Source: Polynucleobacter bastaniensis
GTDB taxonomy: Bacteria > Pseudomonadota > Gammaproteobacteria > Burkholderiales > Burkholderiaceae
DNA length: 64,000 bases
Assembly (NCBI RefSeq): GCF_018882205.1
Contig: NZ_JACVOU010000001.1
Span: forward strand, 1 to 64,000
Direction of reading: 5' to 3'
Numbering within the stretch: position 1 is the stretch's first letter; the number at the start of each line of letters is the position of its first letter. Below are positions 43,712-53,178 of the stretch, piece after piece. Under the pieces are notes generated by a model, which was given only the letters and a program-made list of their open reading frames with translations, was not told the DNA's origin and did no database searches. The position numbers and the translations under genes were made by a program.

Positions 43712-44754
43712 GTTGAGGGATTCTTTATGTTCTTTGTGTTCTTTGCGTTCTTTACATTGACCGCTAATTGATAGGCGAGTCGCAAAGCCTCTAACATGCT
43801 GCCTGAATCTGCAATATTTTTACCAGCAATGTCTAACGCAGTACCATGATCTACTGAAGTACGAATAATCGGCAGGCCTAGGGTGACATTCACGCCACCA
43901 CCAAAACTGACAAACTTGAATGGCGCTAGGCCTTGATCGTGATACATCGCAATAAACGCATCCACGCTATCCAAAGCCTTAACATCAAACATCGTATCCC
44001 CTGGATAAGGTCCACTTACTTGAATACCCAAATCTTTAGCAGCCTCGACAGCAGGAATAATGACATCAATTTCTTCACGCCCAAGATAACCGGATTCACC
44101 CGCATGCGGATTGAGTCCCGCTACCCGAATGATAGGTTTAGTAATGCCAAACTTTGCCCGAAGATCCCGATCGACAATCTGAATGGTTTCCAGAATATGC
44201 TGTTGGCTCAGCGTACTAGGAACCTCCCTTAAGGGTAGATGGTTTGTCACCAAGGCTACCCGAAGGTCACAGCGGTTATGTAATCCTAAGAAGCCAACCG
44301 GTAATGTCGCGCACAACATCATGACAACATGATCTTGATGGCAAAGCTTTGCTAGGTATTCTGTATGACCGGCAAATAAATCCTCATTTGAAGTATTTCC
44401 TTGGTTGATCGTGCTCTTTTGTATTGGCGCAGTCACCATGGCATCAAAACGATCATTAAGACAACCCTTCACTGCAGCATCCAGAATACTCAGAACATAT
44501 TGTGCGTTGGCAGGATTTAATTGACCTGCAGTTGCTGGAGAAGCTAGCGGAATAGATTCGAGCTTCAAACGATTAGGAAGTTCTTTAGGAACATCAGTGG
44601 CTGAAAATAAGCTGTGATCGCCAAGTAAAGTAATCGTGCTTGCAGGCTGCTCTAGCAAGAAGGCTAATGCAGCTGCAATAGAAACCTCTGGACCAACCCC
44701 TGCAGGCTCTCCAGAGCTAATAACGAGATTAACGGGGGCTAGCTGCTGGATCAT
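43708..44754 (-). CDS. pdxA: 4-hydroxythreonine-4-phosphate dehydrogenase
   Basis: The 348-residue NAD-dependent enzyme catalyses a step of pyridoxal phosphate biosynthesis. The N-terminus SSGEPAGVGPEV, the metal-histidine stretch CDLRVALVTNHLP and the MYHDQGLAPFK motif near residue 270 identify it. The last 12 residues are a non-conserved K-N-x repeat (NVKNAKNTKNIKN) encoded by a 9-bp tandem repeat. It overlaps surA by 26 bases and rsmA by 4, so it is translationally coupled with both. Confidence 0.95.
   Translation of the reverse strand: MIQQLAPVNLVISSGEPAGVGPEVSIAAALAFLLEQPASTITLLGDHSLFSATDVPKELPNRLKLESIPLASPATAGQLNPANAQYVLSILDAAVKGCLNDRFDAMVTAPIQKSTINQGNTSNEDLFAGHTEYLAKLCHQDHVVMMLCATLPVGFLGLHNRCDLRVALVTNHLPLREVPSTLSQQHILETIQIVDRDLRAKFGITKPIIRVAGLNPHAGESGYLGREEIDVIIPAVEAAKDLGIQVSGPYPGDTMFDVKALDSVDAFIAMYHDQGLAPFKFVSFGGGVNVTLGLPIIRTSVDHGTALDIAGKNIADSGSMLEALRLAYQLAVNVKNAKNTKNIKNPST
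43721..43756. repeat. 9-bp tandem repeat, four copies, in the 3' end of pdxA
   Basis: TTCTTTATG, TTCTTTGTG, TTCTTTGCG and TTCTTTACA lie in tandem (plus-strand reading), differing only in the last three bases. The unit is 9 bases, so copy-number changes keep the frame and add or remove K-N-x triplets at the PdxA C-terminus. Confidence 0.8.
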
Positions 44755-46177
44755 CTGCGTTAATGATCTTTACCGTAGCGGTGTCGCGTAATTCACGTAG
44801 CCAATCTTGATAAGCCTGCTCGAACTTACGTTCACGAATAGCTGCACGTGCAAATTGACGTTGCTTCTCTAAAGTCAACTGCGCTTCACGACGCTCGAGC
44901 ACCTGAATTAAGTGCCAACCAAATTCCGTCTTTACTGGATTGCTAACTTCACCTATTTGTAAGCGATTCATTGCTTGATCAAATTCTGGAACTAAATCAC
45001 CAGGGCCCATCCAGCCTAAATTACCTCCATTAGCAGCAGACCCATCTTCAGAATATTTTTTAGCTAAGTCACCAAAATCAGCAGTTTTTGCACGAACCTG
45101 ATCACGGTAACCCGAGAGACGTCTTTCAGCATCTTGGTCTGTCAAGCCCGCACGACTGCGTAACAAAATATGGCGAGACAAAGTCTGCGTCACCATAATA
45201 TTTTGTGGGGTGGTCGCACTTTCTTGGGGGGCAGCTTGCTGCGGCTCAGGAGCGCCAGCAACTAGCGCTCGACGATCTAAAACCTTCAGAACATGGTAGC
45301 CCGCGGGGCTCTTCACTACAGCATTGGCAACTTGTCCACTGCCTGTATTTCTGACAGCCTCATAAAACAGTTGCGGAAGGCGATCTGGGGTACGGTAACC
45401 CAAATCTTGAAACTTAATTTTTGGATTATCTTTTGCGGCCATTGCACCTAACTGCAAGAAATCGACATCCCCACGAGCTTCACGTAAAAGGGCTTCCGCC
45501 TTCTTCTTTGCCTCAGCCTGAGCACTAGCCCCAGCATTGGCATCTGCAGGAATAAAAATCTGCGCAAGGTCGATCTCTTCTGGTTCACCTTTTGCAGCAG
45601 GGATTGAGCGTGCAGGCTTTCCTCCACCAGCCACCTCACGATTGCGGTCAGAAATAAAGTTATCTATCTCCGCATCAGAAATCTTGACCTTACCCTCGAC
45701 CTCACGCTCTCGGTAACGACTAATAATCACATCATCGCGCAGCATTTGACTATAGCGCTCATAAGTACTGCCAGTAGCGGCAATTTTTACTTTTAACTCA
45801 GCCAGTGTTAATTTATTCTTGGCAGCAATATCACCAATAATCTTATCTAGCTCTTTGTTGCTTACTGCAATGCCTTCTTGATCAGCATTTTGTAATTGAA
45901 TTTTTTCAAGGATGAGGCGCTCAAGTACTGTCTTACGCAACTCGGCAGCATCGGGAAGCTTGCCCCCCTGCTTTTGCAGAGCAGCGATCCGATCATCAAT
46001 CTCCTTACGCGTCACGTAGCCTGTATTCACAACTGCCGCAACACCATCAATATTTCGAATTTTGCTATCAGCTGAAGTCTTTGAGCTATCTTGTGCAAAC
46101 GTAAGCTGAGACAGAAAAGCAGCACCAGCCAAAATAATGGCTGCAAGTACTTGGTTAAATCGATTCCTACGCATCAT
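44729..46177 (-). CDS. surA: Periplasmic chaperone / peptidyl-prolyl isomerase SurA
   Basis: SurA escorts outer-membrane proteins through the periplasm. The 482-residue product has a signal peptide (hydrophobic stretch to LSQLTFAQD near residue 29), an N-terminal chaperone module (VAAVVNTGYVTRKEIDDRI near 45) and two parvulin domains. The second shows ILLRSRAGLT and GGNLGWMGPGDLVPEFDQA near residue 395. It lies between lptD, one of its chief clients, and pdxA, overlapping both. The order matches E. coli lptD-surA-pdxA-rsmA. Confidence 0.95.
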   Translation of the reverse strand: MMRRNRFNQVLAAIILAGAAFLSQLTFAQDSSKTSADSKIRNIDGVAAVVNTGYVTRKEIDDRIAALQKQGGKLPDAAELRKTVLERLILEKIQLQNADQEGIAVSNKELDKIIGDIAAKNKLTLAELKVKIAATGSTYERYSQMLRDDVIISRYREREVEGKVKISDAEIDNFISDRNREVAGGGKPARSIPAAKGEPEEIDLAQIFIPADANAGASAQAEAKKKAEALLREARGDVDFLQLGAMAAKDNPKIKFQDLGYRTPDRLPQLFYEAVRNTGSGQVANAVVKSPAGYHVLKVLDRRALVAGAPEPQQAAPQESATTPQNIMVTQTLSRHILLRSRAGLTDQDAERRLSGYRDQVRAKTADFGDLAKKYSEDGSAANGGNLGWMGPGDLVPEFDQAMNRLQIGEVSNPVKTEFGWHLIQVLERREAQLTLEKQRQFARAAIRERKFEQAYQDWLRELRDTATVKIINADDPAASPR

Positions 46178-48711
46178 TGATAGTTCTCATAAATTGAAGG
46201 TGGTATAGGCTTGGAAGTAGGCATATATCCGGGAACATTAAGCTTCATGATATCAACTGGATTACTACCAGCACTACCAAAGCCCCTAAATTCTATTTGG
46301 AATAAAACCTGAGTAGTTGTAATTTGTGAGGTGTTGAGCATCTGTGAGTAAGCGCCGCGTAAAGTCCAGCAGTCACGCGTCCACTCTAAGGCCACCAGCG
46401 TATTGAGCGTTTTAGTGGTTAAAGCATCATAACCCCAACGGCCCAAAACAGATACTTCACGCGTAATAGGCCATTGCCCTGAAACATTGTATTGATCAGT
46501 AGTGGTTGCTGAGGGGACAAACGCTTGGTTATTCTGAATAGATGCTTGTGTTGGCGGAGTCCAAACATTCCGATAGCCAAAATTCAAACTTCTTCCAGGC
46601 GTAGGCCGCCAACTACCACCTACTGTTGTTTGGACTAAGCGATTTAGTTGCGTGTTGTACTGTCCAAATACATCTGTACTAAAGTTGCCAAGCAGGCGAA
46701 CTGAAGCAGAGCCCAATGTGTCCGAATAGGTTGTAGGGTTTGCAATAGTGCCATTGAGGCCCACCTTCTGCCCCGTAAAGGCTTGACGTTGTGCAAGGGT
46801 TACATTGGCTCGTTCTGCGCCGGTATTGGCCTCGATCATGCGACTGGTGATGCCACCCGTTAACTTATTGTTATCTGCAATACGGTCATTACCAACGAAA
46901 GTATTTTCACTAAAAATTTGACTGACACCAAAACCGGCATCCGCCGTATCAAACAGAGGAGTTTGAGCCTGGCTCTCAAATGGCGTATAAACGTAAAAAG
47001 CTCTTGGCTCCATTGTGAGCAACATATCGCGCCCAAAGAAACCTTTTAATTCAGCCGCATCTCTTTCAAATGCCAAGCCTGAATCCAAACTCAATGTAGG
47101 AATAGTGAATCCTTGAGCAGCTGGGGCACCCACAGGGTTGTATGGTGTTACGTTATAGGTGTTTGACTGAAAACTCACTTTTGGAGTGATGTAGTAACCA
47201 GGCGTAATCTGGGGAAGGGCTATGGCGCCCTTAATCACCGTTCGATCGGCCTGACTGTAAGCACCCGGAGCAGTTGCCGCCAAGTTACCACCAATGTTAT
47301 AGGCAAAGCGCGTGAAATCGGTTGAAAAAGTCGTTGCAGGGCCGGTGGGTAAAGTAATGTACTTACCACTTGCATCAACAACTGCTGGTGCTAAACGATT
47401 GTTATAAGCAGCAGTGACATTAGGCAAAATATTGTATGGAGCCTGTACCGTCACAGTAGGATCAGGCTGCAAAGTCTGGAAAGTCATTGCCCTGGCCCCC
47501 ACAGTCCAATTACTTAAGCTTCCCGTTAAGTTTTTAGTAGTGCCGACCTCTTGACGGAACTGGCTAGTAACCGCACCAGCGATACTTTGGGAAAAGTCAG
47601 TTGGATACTTACCATCTGAAACTCGGGCCACATTGGCATAGCCTGTCCATGCACCAACGATCGGGATTCCACCCATTCCCACCGATGAGTCGCCACTAAA
47701 GTTTTGTCTTTGCTGCCAGTCATAACGCCAACGACTTGTGCCTGTTTTTTTATCGTAAGGCAAGTAATCACCGGCAAGTGCTCCAGAATATTGCTTATCC
47801 ATAAATCTATACCATGCACCTAATTGTGTGCCACGCTGGTTCATATAACGTGGCAATAAGAGCAGATCTCGATTAGGTGCGATGTTGACGTAATAAGGTA
47901 ATGTTGTATCCCAGCCATTATTAGAATTGTATCCAGTTACCGGGGACAATATTCCAGAGCGGCGTTGATTGGATGTTGGTGCAGTGAAGTAAGGCGTGTA
48001 AGCAATGGGCACATCAAAGAATCGCATGACACCGTGCGTGCCAACCATTTCTTTTTGCTCATTATCAATTTCCAGCGTACTGGCTGTGAAATACCAATCT
48101 AAATTTTCTGGAGTACAAGTTGTATAGGTGGCTTTATCAAACACAAATACATCGGTAGTTTGGATCGTCAGTTTTTTTGCATTACCGCTCGCACGGTTAT
48201 CACGCAGCTCATAGTAAGGAGTTTCCATTTCTCCTTCACGAGCATCCACTCTAAAACGTGCTTTAGGTCCCTTGAAGGATGTGTTGCCTTTTGAAAACTC
48301 CGTATTGCCAGACAAATTGGCTACATCAGTATCAGGGTCGTATTTAATTTCGTCTGCTTTAATCACTGCGCCATTACGACGAATTTGTGCACGCCCTTTT
48401 AAACGCATTTCGCGATCAACGATTCCATCAATCGAATCGCTAGAGGTAAAGGTTAAAGCTTGACCATCATTAATCGGTTTACCAACTCGTAATTGATCAT
48501 CTAACTTCAAGACAGTGACATCGCCACGATCGGGGATTAAAACGGAGTTAGCGGAGCTACCTAAAGACTGTGCTGAGGGGGGTAAAGGTGCGGGTGCCTG
48601 AGCCTGACTTGCGAGCGCAAATTGCGACAATACAACCCCCATCATTAAACGCAGGGTAATAGATACAAAAAGAGGGGCGCAAAGGCCGGCACGACGGCGA
48701 TAATGACTCAT
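46174..48711 (-). CDS. lptD: LPS-assembly outer-membrane protein LptD
   Basis: The 845-residue protein inserts LPS into the outer leaflet. After a signal region there is an LptA-like OstA domain (residues 75-200, GKPINDGQALTFTSSDSIDG and YDPDTDVANLSGNTEFSKG). The rest is a large beta-barrel, with IAYTPYFTAPTSNQRRSGIL near 237 as family marker. The predicted signal is long (MSHYRRRAGLCAPLF...). Translation might instead start at the Met-Met pair at residues 23-24. It is the first gene of its operon and its start is 34 bases from the divergent amgK. The barrel ends in FQIEFRGFGS, then a polar tail. Confidence 0.94.
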   Translation of the reverse strand: MSHYRRRAGLCAPLFVSITLRLMMGVVLSQFALASQAQAPAPLPPSAQSLGSSANSVLIPDRGDVTVLKLDDQLRVGKPINDGQALTFTSSDSIDGIVDREMRLKGRAQIRRNGAVIKADEIKYDPDTDVANLSGNTEFSKGNTSFKGPKARFRVDAREGEMETPYYELRDNRASGNAKKLTIQTTDVFVFDKATYTTCTPENLDWYFTASTLEIDNEQKEMVGTHGVMRFFDVPIAYTPYFTAPTSNQRRSGILSPVTGYNSNNGWDTTLPYYVNIAPNRDLLLLPRYMNQRGTQLGAWYRFMDKQYSGALAGDYLPYDKKTGTSRWRYDWQQRQNFSGDSSVGMGGIPIVGAWTGYANVARVSDGKYPTDFSQSIAGAVTSQFRQEVGTTKNLTGSLSNWTVGARAMTFQTLQPDPTVTVQAPYNILPNVTAAYNNRLAPAVVDASGKYITLPTGPATTFSTDFTRFAYNIGGNLAATAPGAYSQADRTVIKGAIALPQITPGYYITPKVSFQSNTYNVTPYNPVGAPAAQGFTIPTLSLDSGLAFERDAAELKGFFGRDMLLTMEPRAFYVYTPFESQAQTPLFDTADAGFGVSQIFSENTFVGNDRIADNNKLTGGITSRMIEANTGAERANVTLAQRQAFTGQKVGLNGTIANPTTYSDTLGSASVRLLGNFSTDVFGQYNTQLNRLVQTTVGGSWRPTPGRSLNFGYRNVWTPPTQASIQNNQAFVPSATTTDQYNVSGQWPITREVSVLGRWGYDALTTKTLNTLVALEWTRDCWTLRGAYSQMLNTSQITTTQVLFQIEFRGFGSAGSNPVDIMKLNVPGYMPTSKPIPPSIYENYQ

Positions 48712-48744
48712 AGATCCAGACCAGCCTTATTATACGAATCGACC

Positions 48745-49749
48745 ATGACCGACTCTCGCTTAGACACCCTACGTAACTGGCTAAAAGGCCTTGAGCCTCG
48801 CTGGCAATTAGATCTAACCACTTTGGCCCCTGCCTCGGCAGATGCCAGCTTTAGGCGGTATTTCCGGATTGCGTCCAAAAACCTAGATTTTCCAACTTTG
48901 ATCGTGATGGACGCCCCACCCCATCACGAGCCCTTGGGCACTTTTATTGAGGTCGATTTATTACTCGAAAATGCCGGTTTAAATGTTCCGAAAATCTTAG
49001 AAAAAAATGTCGCTGAGGGCTTTCTTTTACTCAACGATCTGGGCGCTAAAACTTACCTTGCAGAACTCAATTCGGAGAGTGCCGACGCTCTCTATAAAGA
49101 CGCAACGTACGCCTTAGTGCAAATGCAATTAGCAAGTAAACCAAATGTGTTACCAAACTATGATGAGGCATTGCTGAAACGTGAGCTAGATTTATTTCCT
49201 GAGTGGTATTTAGGAAAACATCTGCATATCGAATTAAGTAAACTTCAGAATTTGCAGATTAAGCAAGCATTTGAAATTATTCTTCAAAATAATCTTGCGC
49301 AGGCACAAGTCTATGTTCATCGTGACTACCATTCACGCAATCTGATGGTGACTGAAAAAAATAATCCTGGCGTGATTGACTTTCAAGATGCAGTCTATGG
49401 TCCCATCACTTACGACGCATCTTCACTCTGGCGTGACGCTTACATTGCATGGCCTGAAGAACGCGTGATTGATTGGGTCATTAAATTTTGGGAAGAAGGT
49501 CGTCAAGTAGGCTTGCCCATGCCAAACGATTTTGGTCAGTTCTATCGTGACTTTGAGTGGATGGGTTTACAACGGCACCTGAAGGTCTTGGGTATTTTTG
49601 CAAGACTGTTTCATCGTGATGGCAAAGATGGTTATCTCAAGGATATTCCATTGGTGCTTGAGTATGCGATTGCGACTGCCAATCGTTACATTGAATTAAA
49701 GCCCTTGGCACGCATCCTAGAATCGACGCGCACTACTTTGGATGAATAG
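48745..49749 (+). CDS. amgK: N-acetylmuramate/N-acetylglucosamine kinase AmgK-like
   Basis: A 334-residue aminoglycoside-phosphotransferase-fold kinase. The catalytic loop YVHRDYHSRNLMV near residue 192 and the metal-binding VIDFQDAVYGPITYD near 209 are complete. Its place immediately before a murU-like gene identifies it as the anomeric kinase of the MurNAc-1-phosphate recycling pathway. The ATG at 48745 (MTDSRLDTL) is preferred over one at 48703, which overlaps lptD on the other strand. It is the first gene of a long plus-strand run. Confidence 0.9.
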   Translation: MTDSRLDTLRNWLKGLEPRWQLDLTTLAPASADASFRRYFRIASKNLDFPTLIVMDAPPHHEPLGTFIEVDLLLENAGLNVPKILEKNVAEGFLLLNDLGAKTYLAELNSESADALYKDATYALVQMQLASKPNVLPNYDEALLKRELDLFPEWYLGKHLHIELSKLQNLQIKQAFEIILQNNLAQAQVYVHRDYHSRNLMVTEKNNPGVIDFQDAVYGPITYDASSLWRDAYIAWPEERVIDWVIKFWEEGRQVGLPMPNDFGQFYRDFEWMGLQRHLKVLGIFARLFHRDGKDGYLKDIPLVLEYAIATANRYIELKPLARILESTRTTLDE

Positions 49750-49758
49750 TCGCTCATC

Positions 49759-50475
49759 ATGAATAAGCCCAATCCTATTCCATGCTTTTTATTGGCAGCA
49801 GGTCGAGGCGAGCGCATGCGTCCCTTGACAGATGAACTACCCAAACCGCTCCTCACCATTAAAAATAAATCCTTACTAGCCTGGCATTTGGAGGCGCTCA
49901 GTGATGCAGGCATCAAAGATGTAGTAATTAATCACGCTTGGCTTGGTAAGAAGATTGAAGAATCCTTGGGAAATGGCAGTCAATTTGGGCTCAACATTAG
50001 CTACTCCCCAGAAACTAGCGCCCTAGAAACGGCGGGCGGTATTCGGAAAGCCTTGCCTTTACTGAAGCCAAGCGATTATTTCCTAGTGATCAATGGGGAT
50101 GTTTTTAGCCCAAACCTGCCAATTGATAAGCTCTTGGACCTCGCTTCTGAATTACGAAGCATGCCAAATAAACCTCTGGCACACCTTTTAATGGTTCCCA
50201 ACCCAACTCAACATCCTAAAGGTGACTTTTATATTAAGGGCTCTCAGGTAGCCAATGAACCCCTAGATGGCGCTGAAAAACTTACCTTTTCGGGCATTGG
50301 ACTCTATCACCGGGATCTTTTTAAGGACCTGGAATTAGACGCGCCTATTAAGCTCGCTCCAATTTTGAGGGAGGCTATGGCTAAAAATAAGGTATCCGGT
50401 GAAAAATATACCGGACCGTGGCACGATGTAGGTACACCCCAACGATTACAAGAACTCAATGCAGCAAATGAATAA
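49759..50475 (+). CDS. murU: N-acetylmuramate alpha-1-phosphate uridylyltransferase MurU-like
   Basis: This 238-residue nucleotidyltransferase has the N-terminal pyrophosphorylase signature FLLAAGRGERMRPLTDELPK and the LVINGDVFSP metal site near residue 110. With AmgK it converts recycled MurNAc to UDP-MurNAc, bypassing de novo synthesis and fosfomycin-sensitive MurA. It follows amgK by 9 bases and overlaps the start of the aminopeptidase gene. A sugar-1-phosphate thymidylyltransferase is an alternative, but the amgK partnership argues against it. Confidence 0.9.
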   Translation: MNKPNPIPCFLLAAGRGERMRPLTDELPKPLLTIKNKSLLAWHLEALSDAGIKDVVINHAWLGKKIEESLGNGSQFGLNISYSPETSALETAGGIRKALPLLKPSDYFLVINGDVFSPNLPIDKLLDLASELRSMPNKPLAHLLMVPNPTQHPKGDFYIKGSQVANEPLDGAEKLTFSGIGLYHRDLFKDLELDAPIKLAPILREAMAKNKVSGEKYTGPWHDVGTPQRLQELNAANE

Positions 50476-51838
50476 TTCCGCCATTTACCAACAACGTCGA
50501 GTTGAGCTCGCAAAACTGATCTGCGCCAAAACTGATGGTGGCATTGCCATCATCACTACAGCGCTCGAGACAGCGCGTAATCGAGATAGTGAGTTTCCCT
50601 ATCGTCATGACAGTGATTTTTTCTACCTCACTGGCTTTGAAGAGCCAGGTGCAAGCCTCGTACTCAAAATTACTGGATCGACATCACAACCCCAATTGGA
50701 GTCACATCTTTTTTGCAGGCCCAAGGATGCAGAGCGTGAAATTTGGGATGGCATTCGTTTAGGACCAGACGCCGCACCAGTAGCCTTGGGAGTGGAGTAT
50801 GCGCATAGTAATCATGACTTAGATAAAAAACTGGGTGAGTTATTAGCAGATCAAGATGCTGTCTATATTCGCCTTTCAGAAAGCGCCGAAATAGATCGTC
50901 GCTTACGCCATTGGATGAAACAAGTGCGAGCGCAGGCGCGTGCTGGCGTGAACCCCCCTTCGGAATTTCATGATGTTGAAAGTTTGATTCATGAGATGCG
51001 TCTTTTTAAAGATGCTCATGAGATTGACATCATGCGTCGTGCAGCCGCGATTTCTGCGCGTGCTCACATTCGTGCCATGCAAGCCTGCAAACCTGGTGTG
51101 CATGAATATCATCTCGAGGCAGAACTACTTCACGAGTTTCGCTATAGCGGTGCACAAAGTGTTGCGTACAACAGCATCGTTGCTGGTGGCGCCAACTCTT
51201 GCATCCTGCATTACCGCGCTGGTAATACTGAGCTGCGTAGCGGAGACCTGTGTCTCATTGATGCGGGTTGCGAGCTTGATAGCTATGCTTCAGATATCAC
51301 TCGCACCTTCCCGGTGAACGGAAAATTCTCGGGTCCACAACGCGCTCTATATGACATTACGCTTGCATCGCAAGAAGCCGCTATCGCAATGACGAAGCCC
51401 GGCAATACATTTATGCAACCCCATGAGGCAGCGCTTAAAGTGCTCACGCAAGGCTTACTAGATGAGAAGCTGCTTAAGCTGGCGGAATTAGGCTCTTTGG
51501 ATAACGCAATCGAGACTGAAGCCTATCGTCGCTTTTATATGCACCGCACCTCACATTGGTTGGGCATGGATGTGCATGATGTTGGCTCCTATCGCGAACC
51601 ACTTGACGCAGCAGCAAACGCTTCAGAAAAGCCATGGCGTGTTCTTAAGCCAGGCATGGCACTCACTATCGAGCCAGGCTTATATATTCGTCCTGCTGAT
51701 GATGTAGATGAAAGCTTTTGGAATATCGGCATCCGCATTGAGGATGATGCCGTAGTGAACGATTCTGGATGTGAATTGATTTCTCGTGGCGCGCCAGTTA
51801 AAGCAGATGAAATCGAAGCACTCATGAAAAATAATTAA
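50459..51838 (+). CDS. pepP: Xaa-Pro aminopeptidase P
   Basis: The 459-residue M24 metallopeptidase removes N-terminal residues before proline. The N-terminal creatinase-like domain (FYLTGFEEPGASLVL near residue 54) is followed by the pita-bread domain. Its metal ligands are in LIDAGCELDSYASDITRTFP near residue 267, HRTSHWLGMDVHDVG near 362 and TIEPGLYI near 403. The start at 50459 overlaps murU by 17 bases; a second ATG at 50468 is also possible. Neither has a clear ribosome site, so coupling to murU is likely. Confidence 0.94.
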   Translation: MQQMNNSAIYQQRRVELAKLICAKTDGGIAIITTALETARNRDSEFPYRHDSDFFYLTGFEEPGASLVLKITGSTSQPQLESHLFCRPKDAEREIWDGIRLGPDAAPVALGVEYAHSNHDLDKKLGELLADQDAVYIRLSESAEIDRRLRHWMKQVRAQARAGVNPPSEFHDVESLIHEMRLFKDAHEIDIMRRAAAISARAHIRAMQACKPGVHEYHLEAELLHEFRYSGAQSVAYNSIVAGGANSCILHYRAGNTELRSGDLCLIDAGCELDSYASDITRTFPVNGKFSGPQRALYDITLASQEAAIAMTKPGNTFMQPHEAALKVLTQGLLDEKLLKLAELGSLDNAIETEAYRRFYMHRTSHWLGMDVHDVGSYREPLDAAANASEKPWRVLKPGMALTIEPGLYIRPADDVDESFWNIGIRIEDDAVVNDSGCELISRGAPVKADEIEALMKNN

Positions 51839-51869
51839 AGTCTTACCAATACAAAATAAATTAGCAAGC

Positions 51870-53027
51870 ATGTCAGCAGAAAACTTCGATATTGTGATTC
51901 AGGGCGGTGGGCCAGTTGGCTTAGCCTGTACAGCATGGTGCTTGCAAAAATTTCCTGAAGCCAATATCGCGCTACTGGATCGCAATTCTGTAGATGACGC
52001 TGATTTAGTTAATGCTGATAGCCGAGGAGTTGCCCTATCTCACGGCAGCAAGCTACTGCTAGATACTATCAATGCGTGGTCTACTGAATGTGCTGATATT
52101 CATCGGGTGCATGTCTCGCAAGCAGGTCGCTTTGGTCGTGCTCTGATGACCCGCGAAGAGCTTGGTCAAGAGGCTTTAGGCCATATCATTCGTTATCGCG
52201 ATATACATCTCACTCTGCGTAAAGCCTTAAGAGATATTCAAAAAAATAGTCCCCACTTTATTTGGAAACATATCGACGCCAGTGACGATGCTGAAAACAT
52301 TCAAGCCAAGTGTGTAGTGCATGCTGAAGGTGGTTTATTTAAAACCCAAGACTGGGTGGAATCCGGCAGAGACTATGAACAATCAGCTTTAGTTGGCTTA
52401 GTGGAGGTTGAGAATGCATTGCCCTTCCAAGCATGGGAGCGCTTCACTTCTGAAGGACCTTTGGCTGTTTTACCTAGCCACTATGGGCCCAAGATTCTGA
52501 ATCTGATTTGGTGTGGAACTCCAAGTTCATCACAGGCACGCCTAGCTTTAAGTGATGCTGATTTTCTGAAAAGCTTGCAAGCTGAGTTTGGCTCACGCAT
52601 TGGACAATTTCTTAAAATCCAAGATCGCCGACTTTACGAACTAGGACTCAATTACCGCAAAGAAATTACTCAAGGAAATGAAGTTTGGATTGGCAATGCT
52701 GCCCAGACCTTGCATCCCGTTGCGGGACAGGGTCTCAATCTTGGATTGAGAGATGCTTATCTCTTGGCTGAAAAACTCAGCATCCTCTTCTCTAAGTCTG
52801 AGGATCAGAAAACGCCTATGGCCATTGAAACCACCCTGCAGGAATATGCCCAAAGTCGCAAGCTCGATCGTTCCGCCACCATAGGTCTAACCGACTTCAT
52901 GGCCAGAATCTTCACCTCCAATCTACTTCCTGTTGTAATTGGTCGTGGATTGGGTTTATCGGCTCTCCAATGGCTTCCTCCCATCAAAACAGCCTTAGCC
53001 CGGCAGATGATGTTTGGTAGGCGCTAA
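51870..53027 (+). CDS. UbiH/UbiF-family FAD-dependent monooxygenase
   Basis: A 385-residue flavin hydroxylase of the ubiquinone-biosynthesis UbiH/Coq6 group. It has the FAD-binding VIQGGGPVGLACTAWCL near residue 10. The second FAD motif EVWIGNAAQTLHPVAGQGLN near residue 280 reads GNAA rather than GDAAH. Members hydroxylate the quinone ring, and which position (C5, C6 or C1) is not decidable from sequence. It lies 31 bases after pepP, an association also seen as pepP-ubiH in E. coli, and before a 151-base gap. Confidence 0.88.
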   Translation: MSAENFDIVIQGGGPVGLACTAWCLQKFPEANIALLDRNSVDDADLVNADSRGVALSHGSKLLLDTINAWSTECADIHRVHVSQAGRFGRALMTREELGQEALGHIIRYRDIHLTLRKALRDIQKNSPHFIWKHIDASDDAENIQAKCVVHAEGGLFKTQDWVESGRDYEQSALVGLVEVENALPFQAWERFTSEGPLAVLPSHYGPKILNLIWCGTPSSSQARLALSDADFLKSLQAEFGSRIGQFLKIQDRRLYELGLNYRKEITQGNEVWIGNAAQTLHPVAGQGLNLGLRDAYLLAEKLSILFSKSEDQKTPMAIETTLQEYAQSRKLDRSATIGLTDFMARIFTSNLLPVVIGRGLGLSALQWLPPIKTALARQMMFGRR

Positions 53028-53178
53028 GAGGCTGAGATAGCCTCCAAAATACAAGTATTTCCTGCTTGACCTCAGTCATGGAGTGTGCCTAATTTTTAGG
53101 CAAATGCTGGCCGATTTGTGCTAAAGTGACACCCTTTCCTCTAGCCATAAAAGCCCTCCGGAACCTAGCCTGAAACAC

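Noticed and set aside
53028..53044. GAGGCT/AGCCTC hairpin after the UbiH-like gene as a terminator
   Set aside because: It is followed by CAAAATAC with no U-tract, so it is at best a weak structural element.
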